From: Sulfomarinibacter sp963733915
GTDB taxonomy: Bacteria > Acidobacteriota > Thermoanaerobaculia > Thermoanaerobaculales > Sulfomarinibacteraceae
Assembly: GCA_963733915.1 (NCBI GenBank)
Contig: CAVTEP010000011.1
Span: forward strand, 992,001 to 1,056,000
Direction: 5' to 3'
Length of the DNA stretch: 64,000 nucleotides
This document shows positions 23,641-32,490 of this stretch, one piece after another (within the stretch, counting starts at the first letter, position 1; each line of letters begins with the position of its first letter). The notes under the pieces were generated by a model. That model was not told where the DNA came from, did no database searches, and saw only the letters and a list, made by a program, of their open reading frames with translations. The translations under genes and the position numbers were made by a program.

Positions 23641-24719
23641 CGTGCGAGCTCCAACGGGGTGCCGTCGGCCACCGGGCCCGGGGCATCGACGACCACGAGG
23701 TCTCCGTATTCGAGGCCGGAGAGAATCTCGACCTTCTCATCTGCAAGAACACCACCGGTCGTCACCGCGCGGGTTCGCGCAGTGCCGTCGGCGGCGCGAA
23801 CCACCACCAGCTCGAGCCCGCCGCGATAATGGACGGCCGAAACAGGTATCACGAGACGTTCTGTCACATCCCCCTCAATGGTCGTGCGACCGCTGAAACC
23901 CGATGGGATCTCGACCTTGCCGAGGTCCACTTTGACGGTCAGCGTATGGGTTGTCGAGTCGGCCGATGGGCCGATCTCCACCACTGTCCCATCGACCGCA
24001 CCGAAGTCGGGCCGAGCGTCGAATCGGACTGCCAGCTCGTCACCAATGCCGATTCGACCGGCGTCGCGGGCGCGAACGGTCAACCAGATCTGCTTGTCCG
24101 CCAGTGATTCGATCCTCACCAGAGGCCGTCCGGGAGCCGCGAGATCCCCCACCTCGACGAGGGTCTCGATCACCCGGGCCGCAAACGGCGCTCTGACTTC
24201 GGACTCGCTGGCGACCGACGACGCCGAACTGACCGCTCCCTCGGCCTGAGCCACCGCGCCGCGCGCTTGTTCGTACTGCATGCGCGCCACATCGAGCTCT
24301 AGTTCGGAGGACGCGTTCTCGGCGTGGAGCGCCTGATACCTTTCGAAATTCCGTTTGGATTGGGCGAGGGCGGCTTGCGCCTGCGCCAGGGCGCCGCGGG
24401 CCTGTGAGAGCTGGCCCTGTGAAGCCTGAGGCTGGATCTCGAGCAGGACCTGGCCCTTGCTGACGACCGATCCGGCGTCCACCCGAAGGGCCACCACCGG
24501 TCCCATGGCGCGGCTCGACACTTCGGCCTGGCGGGCGGGCCGGACGACGCCGCGCACATCGATGGGTTTGACGTCGCTCACCGCCTCGACCTCGACGGTT
24601 GTCACCGTCAGGGTTTCGAGTTGAGCGTCCGCGCGCTTTGCTTCGTCGTGGCCGCAGCCGGCGGCCATAATCAGCGCGACCATCGGAATCAGAGTCATGA
24701 AACGGGTTGGCGAGTTCAT
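23637..24719 (-). CDS. RND efflux membrane fusion lipoprotein
   Basis: The 360-residue protein has a lipoprotein signal (VALIMAAGC, lipid Cys22), a lipoyl/barrel-sandwich region (VRPARQAEVSSRAMGPVVALRVDAGSVVSKGQVLLEI), and a coiled-coil hairpin rich in Ala/Gln (about 100-160). A second lipoyl half follows (VRAPFAARVIETLVEVGDLAAPGRPLVRI). This is the AcrA/HlyD-type adaptor between the RND pump and TolC. Starts and stops overlap both neighbours by ATGA. Confidence 0.93.
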
Positions 24720-26059
24720 CAGTTCTCCTCCATGTTCTCGATAACTGGCGCTCCGGACACGTACTTGAGCCGGTACCGGTCGATGGCCACGTCATAGCGG
24801 GCGACGAGCTCCCTGGTCTCCGCCTCGCGAAGTGCGGTCTCTGCGTCGAGAAGGTCGATCATCTTGTCGAGCCCCTGCTTGAAGCGGCTCTCCCGCACCC
24901 GCAGACCTTCGCCGGCCGCTCGGAGAGCCGAGGTTGCGGTCATGTGGCGGGTCCTGGCCGTGGACAGATCCTGCCACGCCTGCTGGACCTCGAGCCGCAC
25001 CCCCTCTTCAAAGCGGTGGATGTCGGCCTCGAACGACGCCGTGTCGTGGCGCGCGGCCGCGCGGGAGGCGTTGTTCGCTCCGCCACCCCAAAGGTCGATC
25101 TTGGCTACCGCCATGATCGATCCGGAATGGCCGTTGGATCCGAAGATCGTGTCGTCGTAGAGGTCGTAGTGGCCGACCACCGCGACCCTGGGAAAGTAAC
25201 CAGGTCGAGTGGCCTTCTCTTCGAGACGGCCGGCCTCGAGCTTTGAACGTGCCGCGGCGAGATCACTTCGATCTTCGATCGCCGCCGAGATCCAGTTGTC
25301 GACGTCGCCCCGGATTTCAGGGTGCGACGGCAGCTCGGCCAGCGTCCGCGGAACTCTCTGGTCGGACCCCATCTGGAAATTGAGCGCCGCCTGGGCGAGC
25401 AGAGCGCCACCCTGAGCCTGCGTGAGGTACTCGTCCAACTCGGCGAGATAGACCTGTGCACGAAGGACATCCGCCCGGAGGATGATGCCCTGGGCGGCAT
25501 ACTGCTCGGCGATCCTGACGTGCTCGGCTGTTGTGGCGCGAGCCTTCTCCAGCAGGTCGACGTGCTCGCGCGCCTTGGCGAGGTTGCAGTACGCCGTGAT
25601 CGTGTCGAAAGCGACCTTTTGTCGAATGTGAGCGAGGGTGAGCTCCTCGGCGCTGGCCATGGATTGGGCCTGACCTATCCTCGCCGAAAGTGTACCTCCG
25701 GTGTAGATGGGCAGTTCGAGATCGACTCGAGTGATCCAGGTCGAGAGAGGATCCGGATTGTTGGGGTCCGACATGAAGAACTTCTGCATGTCGAATCGCC
25801 CCTGATTGAGGGTCAGGGCGAAGACCTCGGCCGGGTTGTCGGTATAGACAAAGCTCTCGCTGAGCCCGATCTTGGGCATTCGATGGCTCTTGCCGCCCTC
25901 GAGCCTGGCGTCGGCGGCGTCGGCGCGGGCACGGGCTGCGACGACCTCTGGGTTGCCGGCGACGGCCGTCCGAACGGCGTCGTCCAGGGTCAGGTCCTGG
26001 GCGCCAACCGTGACAGCTGTGGTAATGACGACGACGATCAACAAGAGATACCGACGCAT
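24719..26059 (-). CDS. TolC-family outer membrane efflux protein
   Basis: The 446-residue protein has a signal peptide (LLLIVVVITTAVTVGAQ) and two TolC halves. Motifs include LTLDDAVRTAVAGNPEVVAARAR near the start and ARTRHMTATSALRAAGEGLRVRESRFKQGLDKMIDLLDAETALREAET near the end. GGAGG lies six bases before the ATG. First gene of the tolC-MFP-RND-DUF2892-PII-like-miniprotein operon, with a promoter-like sequence upstream. Confidence 0.92.
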   Translation of the reverse strand: MRRYLLLIVVVITTAVTVGAQDLTLDDAVRTAVAGNPEVVAARARADAADARLEGGKSHRMPKIGLSESFVYTDNPAEVFALTLNQGRFDMQKFFMSDPNNPDPLSTWITRVDLELPIYTGGTLSARIGQAQSMASAEELTLAHIRQKVAFDTITAYCNLAKAREHVDLLEKARATTAEHVRIAEQYAAQGIILRADVLRAQVYLAELDEYLTQAQGGALLAQAALNFQMGSDQRVPRTLAELPSHPEIRGDVDNWISAAIEDRSDLAAARSKLEAGRLEEKATRPGYFPRVAVVGHYDLYDDTIFGSNGHSGSIMAVAKIDLWGGGANNASRAAARHDTASFEADIHRFEEGVRLEVQQAWQDLSTARTRHMTATSALRAAGEGLRVRESRFKQGLDKMIDLLDAETALREAETRELVARYDVAIDRYRLKYVSGAPVIENMEEN

Positions 26060-26098
26060 CGATGGCCTCCATCATTCATTACTGCATAACCATTTAGG

Positions 26099-26126
26099 AA
26101 TATATAGAAATTCTTCGAGTTGTCAA
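26099..26126 (-). promoter_or_regulatory. Predicted promoter of the efflux operon
   Basis: On the minus strand, TTGACA (26121-26126), a 16-base spacer, and TATATT (26099-26104), about 40 bases before the tolC start. The surrounding sequence is unusually AT-rich for this genome. Confidence 0.55.
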
Positions 26127-26157
26127 GCCCGCAGTGAGGTCTTGCGATATGCGGGCT
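26126..26157. repeat. Degenerate TIR-family hairpin
   Basis: AGCCCGCA (26126-26133) and TGCGGGCT (26150-26157) are inverted, and the right side reads GATATGCGGGCTA as in the 4435-4452 end. It overlaps the stop side of the histidine kinase and the -35 of the efflux promoter. Confidence 0.5.
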
Positions 26158-28603
26158 ACTCCGGTCTCGCGGGTTCATGCTCGGTGGTGAATTCGCGCAG
26201 CGTCAAGCGCGCTGTTGTGCCGTGGCCGGCGCCCTCGCTGTCGAGCTCGAGCGAGCCTCCCATGAGCTCCGCGAGCCGGCGCGAGATCGTGAGACCGAGG
26301 CCGGTTCCGCCCCGTTGGCGGGTCGTTGAACCGTCCACCTGGTAAAACGACGAGAAGGTCTTCTCGAGCTCCTCGCGAGCGATGCCGATACCAGTGTCGA
26401 CAACTGCGAAGACTATCTGTCCGTCCTCCCGACTGCAAATGACGGCGATCGACCCACCCCGGTCGGTGAATTTCATTGCGTTGGAGAGCAGGTTGGTCAG
26501 CACCTGCGAGGTGCGGTCGGGGTCGGCCCAGATCACGAGCTTCTTGTCCGCTCCTTCGGTCCGGAATCTGAGGCCCTTGCTCTTCATCTGGTGTTTGAAC
26601 AGGGCCTCGACGTCGTCGAGGATCGTGCGCGCCGGAACCGGGGCAAAATGGACCTCGAGCCGACCCGCCTCGATCTTGGCCAGGTCGAGCACATCGTTGA
26701 TGATATTGAGCAGGTTTTCAGCCGATTCATGGGCGATGCTCAAGAACTCGCGCTGCTTTTCCGGATTCTTGACCGCGCCGTCCATGATCAGGCGCAGGAA
26801 GCCGAGAATCGCGGTCAGCGGGGTACGGAGCTCGTGCGAGGTGTTGGCCAGAAACTCGGATTTGAGCCGTGAGGCCTCGAACGCCACCGCCCGCTGTTCA
26901 TCGAGCTCTCGCACCAGTTGCGAGAGCGAAACCGCGCCGCCGATCAGAAAGCCGACCTGGGTGAGGAGGTCGACATCGTCGATGCTGAGGTCGAGGCCGG
27001 TATTCGATGTGGCGAGCAGCACCCCTGCCGATCGTCCGGCAGCCATCAGCGGAAGGTAGCTGAGATGCCGGATGTCGTGGTTTGAAGCCAGCCAGTCGGC
27101 GAGCTCCCGCGGCAGCGCCGAGGAAGCCGATACGGTCTGAGGTGTCCGCAGATCGTGGGCGGTCCAACAGGGGTGGTCCCCGGCGACAATCGGGCGGAAG
27201 CGGTCTTCTTCGAAGGCCTCCACCCCCGGTCCTGCGCCGGTGACGAGTTTGAGACCGCTGCCGTCGGCGATCGGACGATAGAGGAGCAGCGACTGCAGCG
27301 GCAGGAGGCCGCGCCCCATTTCGAGGAAATGGTCGAGAATGCGCTGCTCTTCTACCTCACCGGCCATCGTCTGAGCGAGATTGGAGAGGAACGCAAGCCG
27401 GGTCTGGCGCGCCTCGGCCGCGCGCCGCGCGAGGTGGAGGTCAGTAACGTCGATCGCCACGATCTGGATGAGGGTCTCGTTGACCACGGGATCGACCACC
27501 GGCTGCATCTGGGTATTGAGCCAGTGAACGTTACCGCTGTTGTCCTCGACCCGCACCAGCCCGTCCCACGAACCCCGTCCCCCTTCGAGCACCGAAGGAA
27601 TCGCCGAATAGATCTGCGGCCGGTGGGCGGCGTGGATCCGATCGAGCCAGGAGGCGCCGTGGTCGGTATCACCCATCCCATGTTCTACCTCGAATAGGCT
27701 GCCGGCCGCTCGGTTGGCGTAGCGGATGTTGCGGTCGCGATCGACGGACATGACGAGGACAGGCAGGCTGTCGAGCAAGATCTCCATCCGTTGCCGCAGA
27801 CGTTTGAGCCGGACCGACAGGGCCGTCTGAGATTCGAGGAGGGTGACGTTTTCGAAGACCGCGCCGACCGTCGGTGTCGCGAGGCTGAAGGCGATCAGCA
27901 CATAGCCCCACATGAAGGGCGAGTCGTAGGGCTCTCGCGACCAGGAAAGATCGATGTGGGCGATCGCCGTGAGGAGAAAGGCGGCGCCGAGCCACACCTC
28001 GCGCGGTTGTCGCTGCTCGCGGCCGCCGATCATCGGTACGACCGCGGCGACCAGGAACACGGTCGCAAGACCGGCCTCGAGCGGCCCGATACCACGCACG
28101 AGCTCGTGCTTGCGCAGGTAGTCGAAGACCGCCCACACCACCACGGCGAATCCGAGCGCCCCGGTCGTCCGCATCGCGCGGAGCCCGGAACCGTGCTCTC
28201 TGCCGCCGCGAAAGGTGAAGAGGAGAATGGCTGCCGCGAGGGTCTGCGACACGACCCAGGAAAACCCGACAAAAGCATCGGCGAGGTCCTTCGATGCGAT
28301 TGCAGCCTCGAGCACCAACATCAGCAGGAAGTGGCAGGCGATCGGCAAAAAGACGTTCTTGACGTGGCGGTCGAAAGAATCGCCGAGGAGGCGCCACCGG
28401 ATGTGGAAAAACCAGGTGGCGAGTGAGGCGAGAAAAGCGTTGATGCCCCCGAGAAGCAGGTACTCGGTGCGATCGCCCTGCCACCGGACGGTCGTCTGGA
28501 GGACCGCGACGGTGAGGCCCGCCGCGACGGCGGCCAGTACCGCCAGGAGTCGCACGCGCGGACCGGCGGTCTCGGTTGCGACGAAAACACGGCCAGCGGT
28601 CAC
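26156..28603 (-). CDS. Membrane sensor histidine kinase with PAS and GAF domains
   Basis: The 815-residue protein begins with about seven hydrophobic segments (15-260), then a PAS domain (about 275-390, LPVLVMSVDRDRNIRYANRAAGSLFEVE). A GAF-type domain follows (about 410-560), then HisKA with the phospho-acceptor in FLANTSHELRTPLTAILGFL, and HATPase_c with N, G1 and G2 boxes (LLSNAMKFTD, VVDTGIGIAREE, GGTGLGLTISRRL). There is no receiver domain and no adjacent response regulator. The start is a GTG at 28603; other nearby starts are possible. The ligand is unknown. Confidence 0.88.
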   Translation of the reverse strand: MTAGRVFVATETAGPRVRLLAVLAAVAAGLTVAVLQTTVRWQGDRTEYLLLGGINAFLASLATWFFHIRWRLLGDSFDRHVKNVFLPIACHFLLMLVLEAAIASKDLADAFVGFSWVVSQTLAAAILLFTFRGGREHGSGLRAMRTTGALGFAVVVWAVFDYLRKHELVRGIGPLEAGLATVFLVAAVVPMIGGREQRQPREVWLGAAFLLTAIAHIDLSWSREPYDSPFMWGYVLIAFSLATPTVGAVFENVTLLESQTALSVRLKRLRQRMEILLDSLPVLVMSVDRDRNIRYANRAAGSLFEVEHGMGDTDHGASWLDRIHAAHRPQIYSAIPSVLEGGRGSWDGLVRVEDNSGNVHWLNTQMQPVVDPVVNETLIQIVAIDVTDLHLARRAAEARQTRLAFLSNLAQTMAGEVEEQRILDHFLEMGRGLLPLQSLLLYRPIADGSGLKLVTGAGPGVEAFEEDRFRPIVAGDHPCWTAHDLRTPQTVSASSALPRELADWLASNHDIRHLSYLPLMAAGRSAGVLLATSNTGLDLSIDDVDLLTQVGFLIGGAVSLSQLVRELDEQRAVAFEASRLKSEFLANTSHELRTPLTAILGFLRLIMDGAVKNPEKQREFLSIAHESAENLLNIINDVLDLAKIEAGRLEVHFAPVPARTILDDVEALFKHQMKSKGLRFRTEGADKKLVIWADPDRTSQVLTNLLSNAMKFTDRGGSIAVICSREDGQIVFAVVDTGIGIAREELEKTFSSFYQVDGSTTRQRGGTGLGLTISRRLAELMGGSLELDSEGAGHGTTARLTLREFTTEHEPARPE

Positions 28604-28793
28604 GGCGACGTGGCTTTCTTCGATCCCGTGTAGGGCACGTCAAGAGTATACCGCCACGCGCGAAGGGAAACCGGGAACGGTGGATTCCCTGAGCCTCGGA
28701 TCAATTCGGATGACGGGATTTCAACACCGCAACGGCAGGTTGTGGAATAATGCGCGGCACACGATTATTCAAGACCGAGGAGGTAATGATTCA

Positions 28794-29534
28794 ATGAGAC
28801 GAAGACTGGTGGCATTGGGATTGATCTGTTTGGTCGGAGCGCTGCCGGCGATCGCCCAGGAAACCGAAGAGGAGGAGAAGGAGCCCGCGTGGAAAGGCTC
28901 TCTCGGTCTCGCGTGGGTCACGACCAGCGGCAACTCCGACACTTCGACCTTCGGACTGGATTTCGGGATGGAACGCAAGCCCGAGCCCTGGGGGCTGATC
29001 CTCGCGGCGCGGGGAAACCGCGCCGACGATAACGGCGTTTTGACGGCCGAGAATTACTCTGTCGGAGCGCGGGCGATCCGAAGCCTGGGCAAGAAGTGGG
29101 AGGCCTTCGGCGGGCTGCAGTGGTCGAAGGACCCGTTTGCAGGCTTCGACTCTCAGACGGTCGCCTCGGTCGGCGCGACCTATATAGCCATCGACAACGA
29201 CCGCACTCTGCTGGCTTTTGACGGCGGTCTTGCCTACACCTGGGAGGACCAGATTTCGCCCGAAGCGCAAGTCGACTACCTGGGCGGCCTCGTCGGTCTC
29301 ACCTGGGAGTGGAAGCTGGGTGAGAAATCGAAGCTCGTCGAGCGCCTGGCGTTCTATCCCAACTTCGATGACTCGGCGGACTGGCGGCTGACCTCGGTGA
29401 CCGCCATCGAGGCGTCGGTCAACTCCTGGCTGGCGCTCCGCTTCGGTTACGACATCCGTCATCGCAACCAGCCGATCGGCGACGCCGACAGCACCGACAC
29501 GACCTCAACGGCGTCGGTGGTCTTCAACTTCTGA
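28794..29534 (+). CDS. DUF481 outer-membrane beta-barrel-like protein
   Basis: The 246-residue protein has a signal peptide (LVALGLICLVGALPAIAQ), an acidic stretch ETEEEEKEP, and then the DUF481 barrel pattern: KGSLGLAWVTTSGNSDTSTFGLDFGMERKP, alternating strands, and a terminal aromatic residue (VVFNF). DUF481 proteins are predicted outer-membrane barrels, linked to salt or alkali exposure in some species. A GAGGAGG site precedes the ATG at 28794. A mechanosensitive channel pair follows, so an osmotic role is a reasonable guess. Confidence 0.82.
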   Translation: MRRRLVALGLICLVGALPAIAQETEEEEKEPAWKGSLGLAWVTTSGNSDTSTFGLDFGMERKPEPWGLILAARGNRADDNGVLTAENYSVGARAIRSLGKKWEAFGGLQWSKDPFAGFDSQTVASVGATYIAIDNDRTLLAFDGGLAYTWEDQISPEAQVDYLGGLVGLTWEWKLGEKSKLVERLAFYPNFDDSADWRLTSVTAIEASVNSWLALRFGYDIRHRNQPIGDADSTDTTSTASVVFNF

Positions 29535-29589
29535 CGGTGCTCCCCGGCGAAGCCGGGCGCACCGGTACCGGACTGTCATGGAGGAAATG

Positions 29590-30045
29590 ATGTTCAAGGA
29601 GTTCAAAGAGTTCGCGATGCGCGGAAACGTCGTTGACATGGCCGTCGGTATCATCATCGGCGGCGCCTTTGGCACCATCGTCAAGAGCCTGGTGAGCGAC
29701 GTCATCATGCCGCCCATCGGCCTGCTGCTCGGCGGCGTCGATTTCACGAATCTCTTCCTGGTCGCCAAGCAAGGGTCGCCGGCCGGTCCCTACGCGGCGC
29801 TGGCCGATGCCCAGGCCGCGGGCGCCGTCTCCATCAACTACGGCCTCTTCATCAACAGCGTCGTCAGCTTTCTGATCGTAGCCTTCGCCGTATTCTTCCT
29901 GATCAAGGCGATCAACTCGGTCAAGCGTGAACAGGAGCAGCCGGCCGCCGAACCGACGACCAAGAGCTGCTCGTACTGCGCAACCGAGATCCCGATCAAG
30001 GCCACACGCTGCCCGCACTGCACCTCGGAGCTCGCGGCCGGCTGA
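29590..30045 (+). CDS. mscL: Large-conductance mechanosensitive channel MscL with C-terminal zinc ribbon
   Basis: The first about 115 residues are MscL: MFKEFKEFAMRGNVVDMAVGIIIGGAFG, VSDVIMPPIGLLLGGVDF, and TM2 NYGLFINSVVSFLIVAFAVFFLIKAIN. MscL opens under membrane tension to release solutes. Unlike E. coli MscL, the tail carries a double CxxC ribbon, CSYCATEIPIKATRCPHCTSEL. Starts at 29578 and 29587 are in frame, but GGAGG is best placed for 29590 (or 29587). mscS follows 24 bases later. Confidence 0.92.
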   Translation: MFKEFKEFAMRGNVVDMAVGIIIGGAFGTIVKSLVSDVIMPPIGLLLGGVDFTNLFLVAKQGSPAGPYAALADAQAAGAVSINYGLFINSVVSFLIVAFAVFFLIKAINSVKREQEQPAAEPTTKSCSYCATEIPIKATRCPHCTSELAAG

Positions 30046-30069
30046 GCCGTCAACGCAAAGGAATCAAGC

Positions 30070-30891
30070 ATGGAACACCTGCAACAACTGCTCGACTCGG
30101 CCTGGAATATGGTCGTCAACAACTACCTCGAGGTGATCGCTGCGATCGTCATATTCATCGTTGGTCGCACATTCGCCGGTTGGGCCCGCCGGCTGACCCG
30201 GAAGGGGCTGGAGCGAGGCGAGGTGGATCCGACCCTGGTGCCGTTCGTGGCCAAGCTTGTCTACTATTCCGTGATGGCGGTGGTCGCCATCGCCGTCCTC
30301 AACCGGCTCGGCGTGGCCACCACCTCGGTGGTGGCGATCTTCGGCGCCGCCGGCCTGGCGGTCGGCCTCGCGATGCAGGGGACCCTGTCGAACTTCGCTT
30401 CCGGTGTGATGCTGTTGATTTTCAGACCTTTCGACCTTGGTGACTTCGTGGATGCCGGCGGGACCGCCGGCGTCGTGATGGAGATCGGCATCTTTGCCAC
30501 CACGCTGAAGAGCCCCGACAACATCAGGATCACGGTGCCGAATTCTCAGATCTATGGTGCGACCATCTCCAACTTCAACGGCTACGATACCCGCCGCATC
30601 GACATGGTCATGGGTATCTCGTACGATGACAACATCCAAACGGCGGTGGACACGATCCGAAGAATTGTCACCGCGGACCCGCGAGTGCTGGCCGACCCGG
30701 AGCCACAGATCGCGGTGTCGAACCTCGGCGATTCGTCGGTGGATATCGTCGTGCGACCGTGGTGCAACGCCGCCGATTACTGGTCGGTCCGTTTCGACCT
30801 CACCCGCAGCCTCAAGGAGGGTCTCGAGGCCGCCGGTTGCTCGATCCCCTTCCCACAGCGGGACGTGCACCTGCACCAGATCGCGAGCTGA
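30070..30891 (+). CDS. mscS: Small-conductance mechanosensitive channel MscS family
   Basis: The 273-residue protein has three N-terminal hydrophobic segments. The pore helix region is GAAGLAVGLAMQGTLSNFASGVMLLIFRPFDLGDFVDAGG, followed by the MscS beta domain (ITVPNSQIYGATISNFNGYDTRRIDMVMGISY). Length is close to E. coli MscS. Probably cotranscribed with mscL, giving a two-threshold osmotic release system, and followed by a good terminator. Confidence 0.94.
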   Translation: MEHLQQLLDSAWNMVVNNYLEVIAAIVIFIVGRTFAGWARRLTRKGLERGEVDPTLVPFVAKLVYYSVMAVVAIAVLNRLGVATTSVVAIFGAAGLAVGLAMQGTLSNFASGVMLLIFRPFDLGDFVDAGGTAGVVMEIGIFATTLKSPDNIRITVPNSQIYGATISNFNGYDTRRIDMVMGISYDDNIQTAVDTIRRIVTADPRVLADPEPQIAVSNLGDSSVDIVVRPWCNAADYWSVRFDLTRSLKEGLEAAGCSIPFPQRDVHLHQIAS

Positions 30892-30915
30892 GCGCTCGAC
30901 AATTCAATAACGACC

Positions 30916-30940
30916 GGAGCCCTCGCGGGCTCCTTTTTCT
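30916..30940 (+). terminator. Rho-independent terminator after mscS
   Basis: GGAGCCC, loop TCGC, GGGCTCC, then TTTTTCTT. Confidence 0.88.
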
Positions 30941-30941
30941 T

Positions 30942-31512
30942 CCCGTGCCCGTCTCCGCGCCCGAACGCCCGCCTGCCGCGGGCAGGGCCCGCGGCCAGGC
31001 GTCCTCGACCTCTGGCGCTCCGAGAGGAGGCTCTCGTCGCACCTTCGGTCTTCGGCCGCTACGCGCCTTCGGCGCACCGGCGGGCTTCAGAGTGGCAGTG
31101 GACGTCCTCTCGATGAGTGTCCCGCCCCCGCCCCCCGCCCACCCACCCTCGGAAACCCGTGACATCCGGCGCCGGGCGCCGGCTGACTCGGTTTTCCGAG
31201 GGGAGGGAGTGTTTTTTGACCCGGCGCGGGGGTTTCTCTCTTGTATTCCACGGCAAAGGCCAAACGACCTCCTTCGTGATTTCTTTGTGTTCTTCGTGTC
31301 TTCGTGTTTGAGGGTGGGTGGCCTCACAGCCCCAAACCGCAAGACACCCCACAACGAAGCCGTTGGATCCATCCATTGCAACGGCGATCAGGGACAGCAG
31401 CAAAAACAGCGTCAGCGGCCGGAGACCGCGGCAGGGGCAGTCCTCGGGATCTCCCTTGGCAAATCGGGTGGGCGGGACGTTCAAACGTTCAAACGTTGAA
31501 CGTTCTAACGAA
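30942..31512. repeat. Gene-free repeat-rich gap
   Basis: About 590 bases without a convincing gene. It holds GTCTCC-type and GC-rich dyads (30945-31010), a 108-base repeat copy (31121-31228), a CTTTGTGTTCTTCGTGTC segment (31281-31312), and a GGGTGGGCGGG core followed by AACGTT units (31467-31512). Confidence 0.6.
31121..31228. repeat. Dispersed about 100-bp repeat, copy 1
   Basis: It shares with 39174-39270 a CCCGCCCCCGCCCCCCGCCC run, a stem CCTCGGAAA/TTTCCGAGG (31147-31155 with 31193-31201), and the tail GAGTGTTTTTTGACC. Within the stem CCGGCGCC/GGCGCCGG adds an inner hairpin. Possible structured RNA or REP-like element. Confidence 0.6.
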
Positions 31513-31531
31513 TGATGTTGCGGAAACGCCC

Positions 31532-32086
31532 CTACTCAGAGGTGCCGGTCAACGCCCGATAATCCGCGATCACCTCCGCCGCGTGGGTGTCGGGATCGAC
31601 GTCGGGGTAGGCCACGAGGACCCTGCCGTCGGGACCGACCAGATACGAGATCCGCTTGGCGTAGGGGAGCAGCGCGCGCGCGGCGCCAACCGCCTTCGCC
31701 AGCTCGTGGTCGGAATCGGACAGGAGGAGGAAGGGCAGCGAGTTCTTGTCGGCGAACTCCCGGTTTTTCTTCGGCGAGTCGTAGGAAACGCCGAGCACCT
31801 CGATGCCCAGCGCCTGAAGGTCTTTCCAGCTGTCCCGCAGCTGGTTTGCCTCGAGCGTTCAACCGGGGGTGTCGGCCTTGGGGTAGAAGAAGAGCAGGTA
31901 GGGCCGGCCCTCGAGGTCGCCGCTGCGAACGATGGTTCCGTCCTGCGCCTGGAGCTCGAATTCGACAAAGGGTTCGCCCACGGCAATCATTTCACTTTCT
32001 CCCTCCGCCGCTGCGATCACCGCTGCGCAAACGATCGTGATGGCGATCCAGCTCGTGATGTATCGGTGTCTGTCCATGATATCCAT
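31532..32086 (-). CDS. Predicted selenocysteine-containing peroxiredoxin (BCP/PrxQ-like), Sec76
   Basis: Two halves of a thioredoxin-fold peroxiredoxin are joined in the same frame across a single TGA (31859-31861). The first ends LLFFYPKADTPG; the second begins TLEANQLRDSWKDLQALGIEVLGVSYDS. In BCP/PrxQ peroxiredoxins the next residue after TPG is the peroxidatic Cys, so TGA replaces exactly that codon. The resolving Cys five residues on is Asn81, so this would be a one-Sec enzyme. A hairpin with a G in the loop lies 14 bases after TGA. The ATG at 32086 follows GGAGG, and residues 10-28 form a signal or anchor helix. A selD/yedF cluster lies nearby. The alternative is a TGC/TGT-to-TGA mutation or base error. 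Confidence 0.82.
31826..31844 (-). promoter_or_regulatory. Putative bacterial SECIS hairpin
   Basis: On the coding strand CCAGCTG, loop CGGGA, CAGCTGG: a perfect 7-bp stem starting 14 bases after the UGA, so the loop begins 21 bases after it and has G as its second base. This fits the general bacterial SECIS rules (hairpin just downstream of UGA, G near the start of the loop). Not tested by folding or covariance. Confidence 0.6.
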
Positions 32087-32162
32087 CGTAACCTCCGATT
32101 CCCGGTGTTTCATTTCAAGAGTCTGCCGGTGATCCGTCTTGACCGGCAGCCCTGGCGCGGGT

Positions 32163-32179
32163 TAGCCTGCATATCTCAC
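32163..32179. repeat. Half copy of the TIR-family end
   Basis: TAGCCTGCATATCTCAC matches the left ends at 611 and 4271. No right end was found, so this is a solo end just upstream of the HU gene. Confidence 0.45.
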
Positions 32180-32211
32180 AACTTCGAGTGACGAGCGCGG
32201 AGGAGGAACAC

Positions 32212-32484
32212 ATGGCAGGCAAGGCCGAAATCGTGGACCGGGTCGCCGAACTCACGGGTTATCCGAAGACCCAGGTGGCGATGACCTACGATCTCCTCTT
32301 CGAGATCGTCAGCGAGGCGTTGGTCGCCAACGACAAGGTGACGGTCCCCAACTTCGGCACATTCCAGGTCTCGGAGCGGCCGGCGCGAGCCGGACGCAAC
32401 CCGGCGACCGGCGAGGCAATCACCATCGCAGCCTCGAAAGCCGTTCGTTTCAAGGTGTCCAAGAACCTCAAGGAGAAACTCTGA
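32212..32484 (+). CDS. HU-family DNA-binding protein
   Basis: The 90-residue HU/IHF-type protein contains KAEIVDRVAELTGYPKTQVAMTYDLLFEIVSEAL, VTVPNFGTFQVSERPARAGRNPATGEAITI and AVRFKVSKNLKEKL. The RNPATGE stretch is the DNA-bending arm. The ATG at 32212 follows GGAGGAACAC; an in-frame ATG at 32188 is less likely. It acts as a nucleoid protein dimer. It stands alone. Confidence 0.95.
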   Translation: MAGKAEIVDRVAELTGYPKTQVAMTYDLLFEIVSEALVANDKVTVPNFGTFQVSERPARAGRNPATGEAITIAASKAVRFKVSKNLKEKL

Positions 32485-32490
32485 CCGGAA

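Noticed and set aside
31859..31861. The peroxiredoxin TGA taken as a simple pseudogene stop
   Set aside because: It falls exactly on the catalytic Cys codon, the frame is otherwise intact, and selD/yedF are nearby; selenocysteine is the simpler reading, with base error as the remaining alternative.
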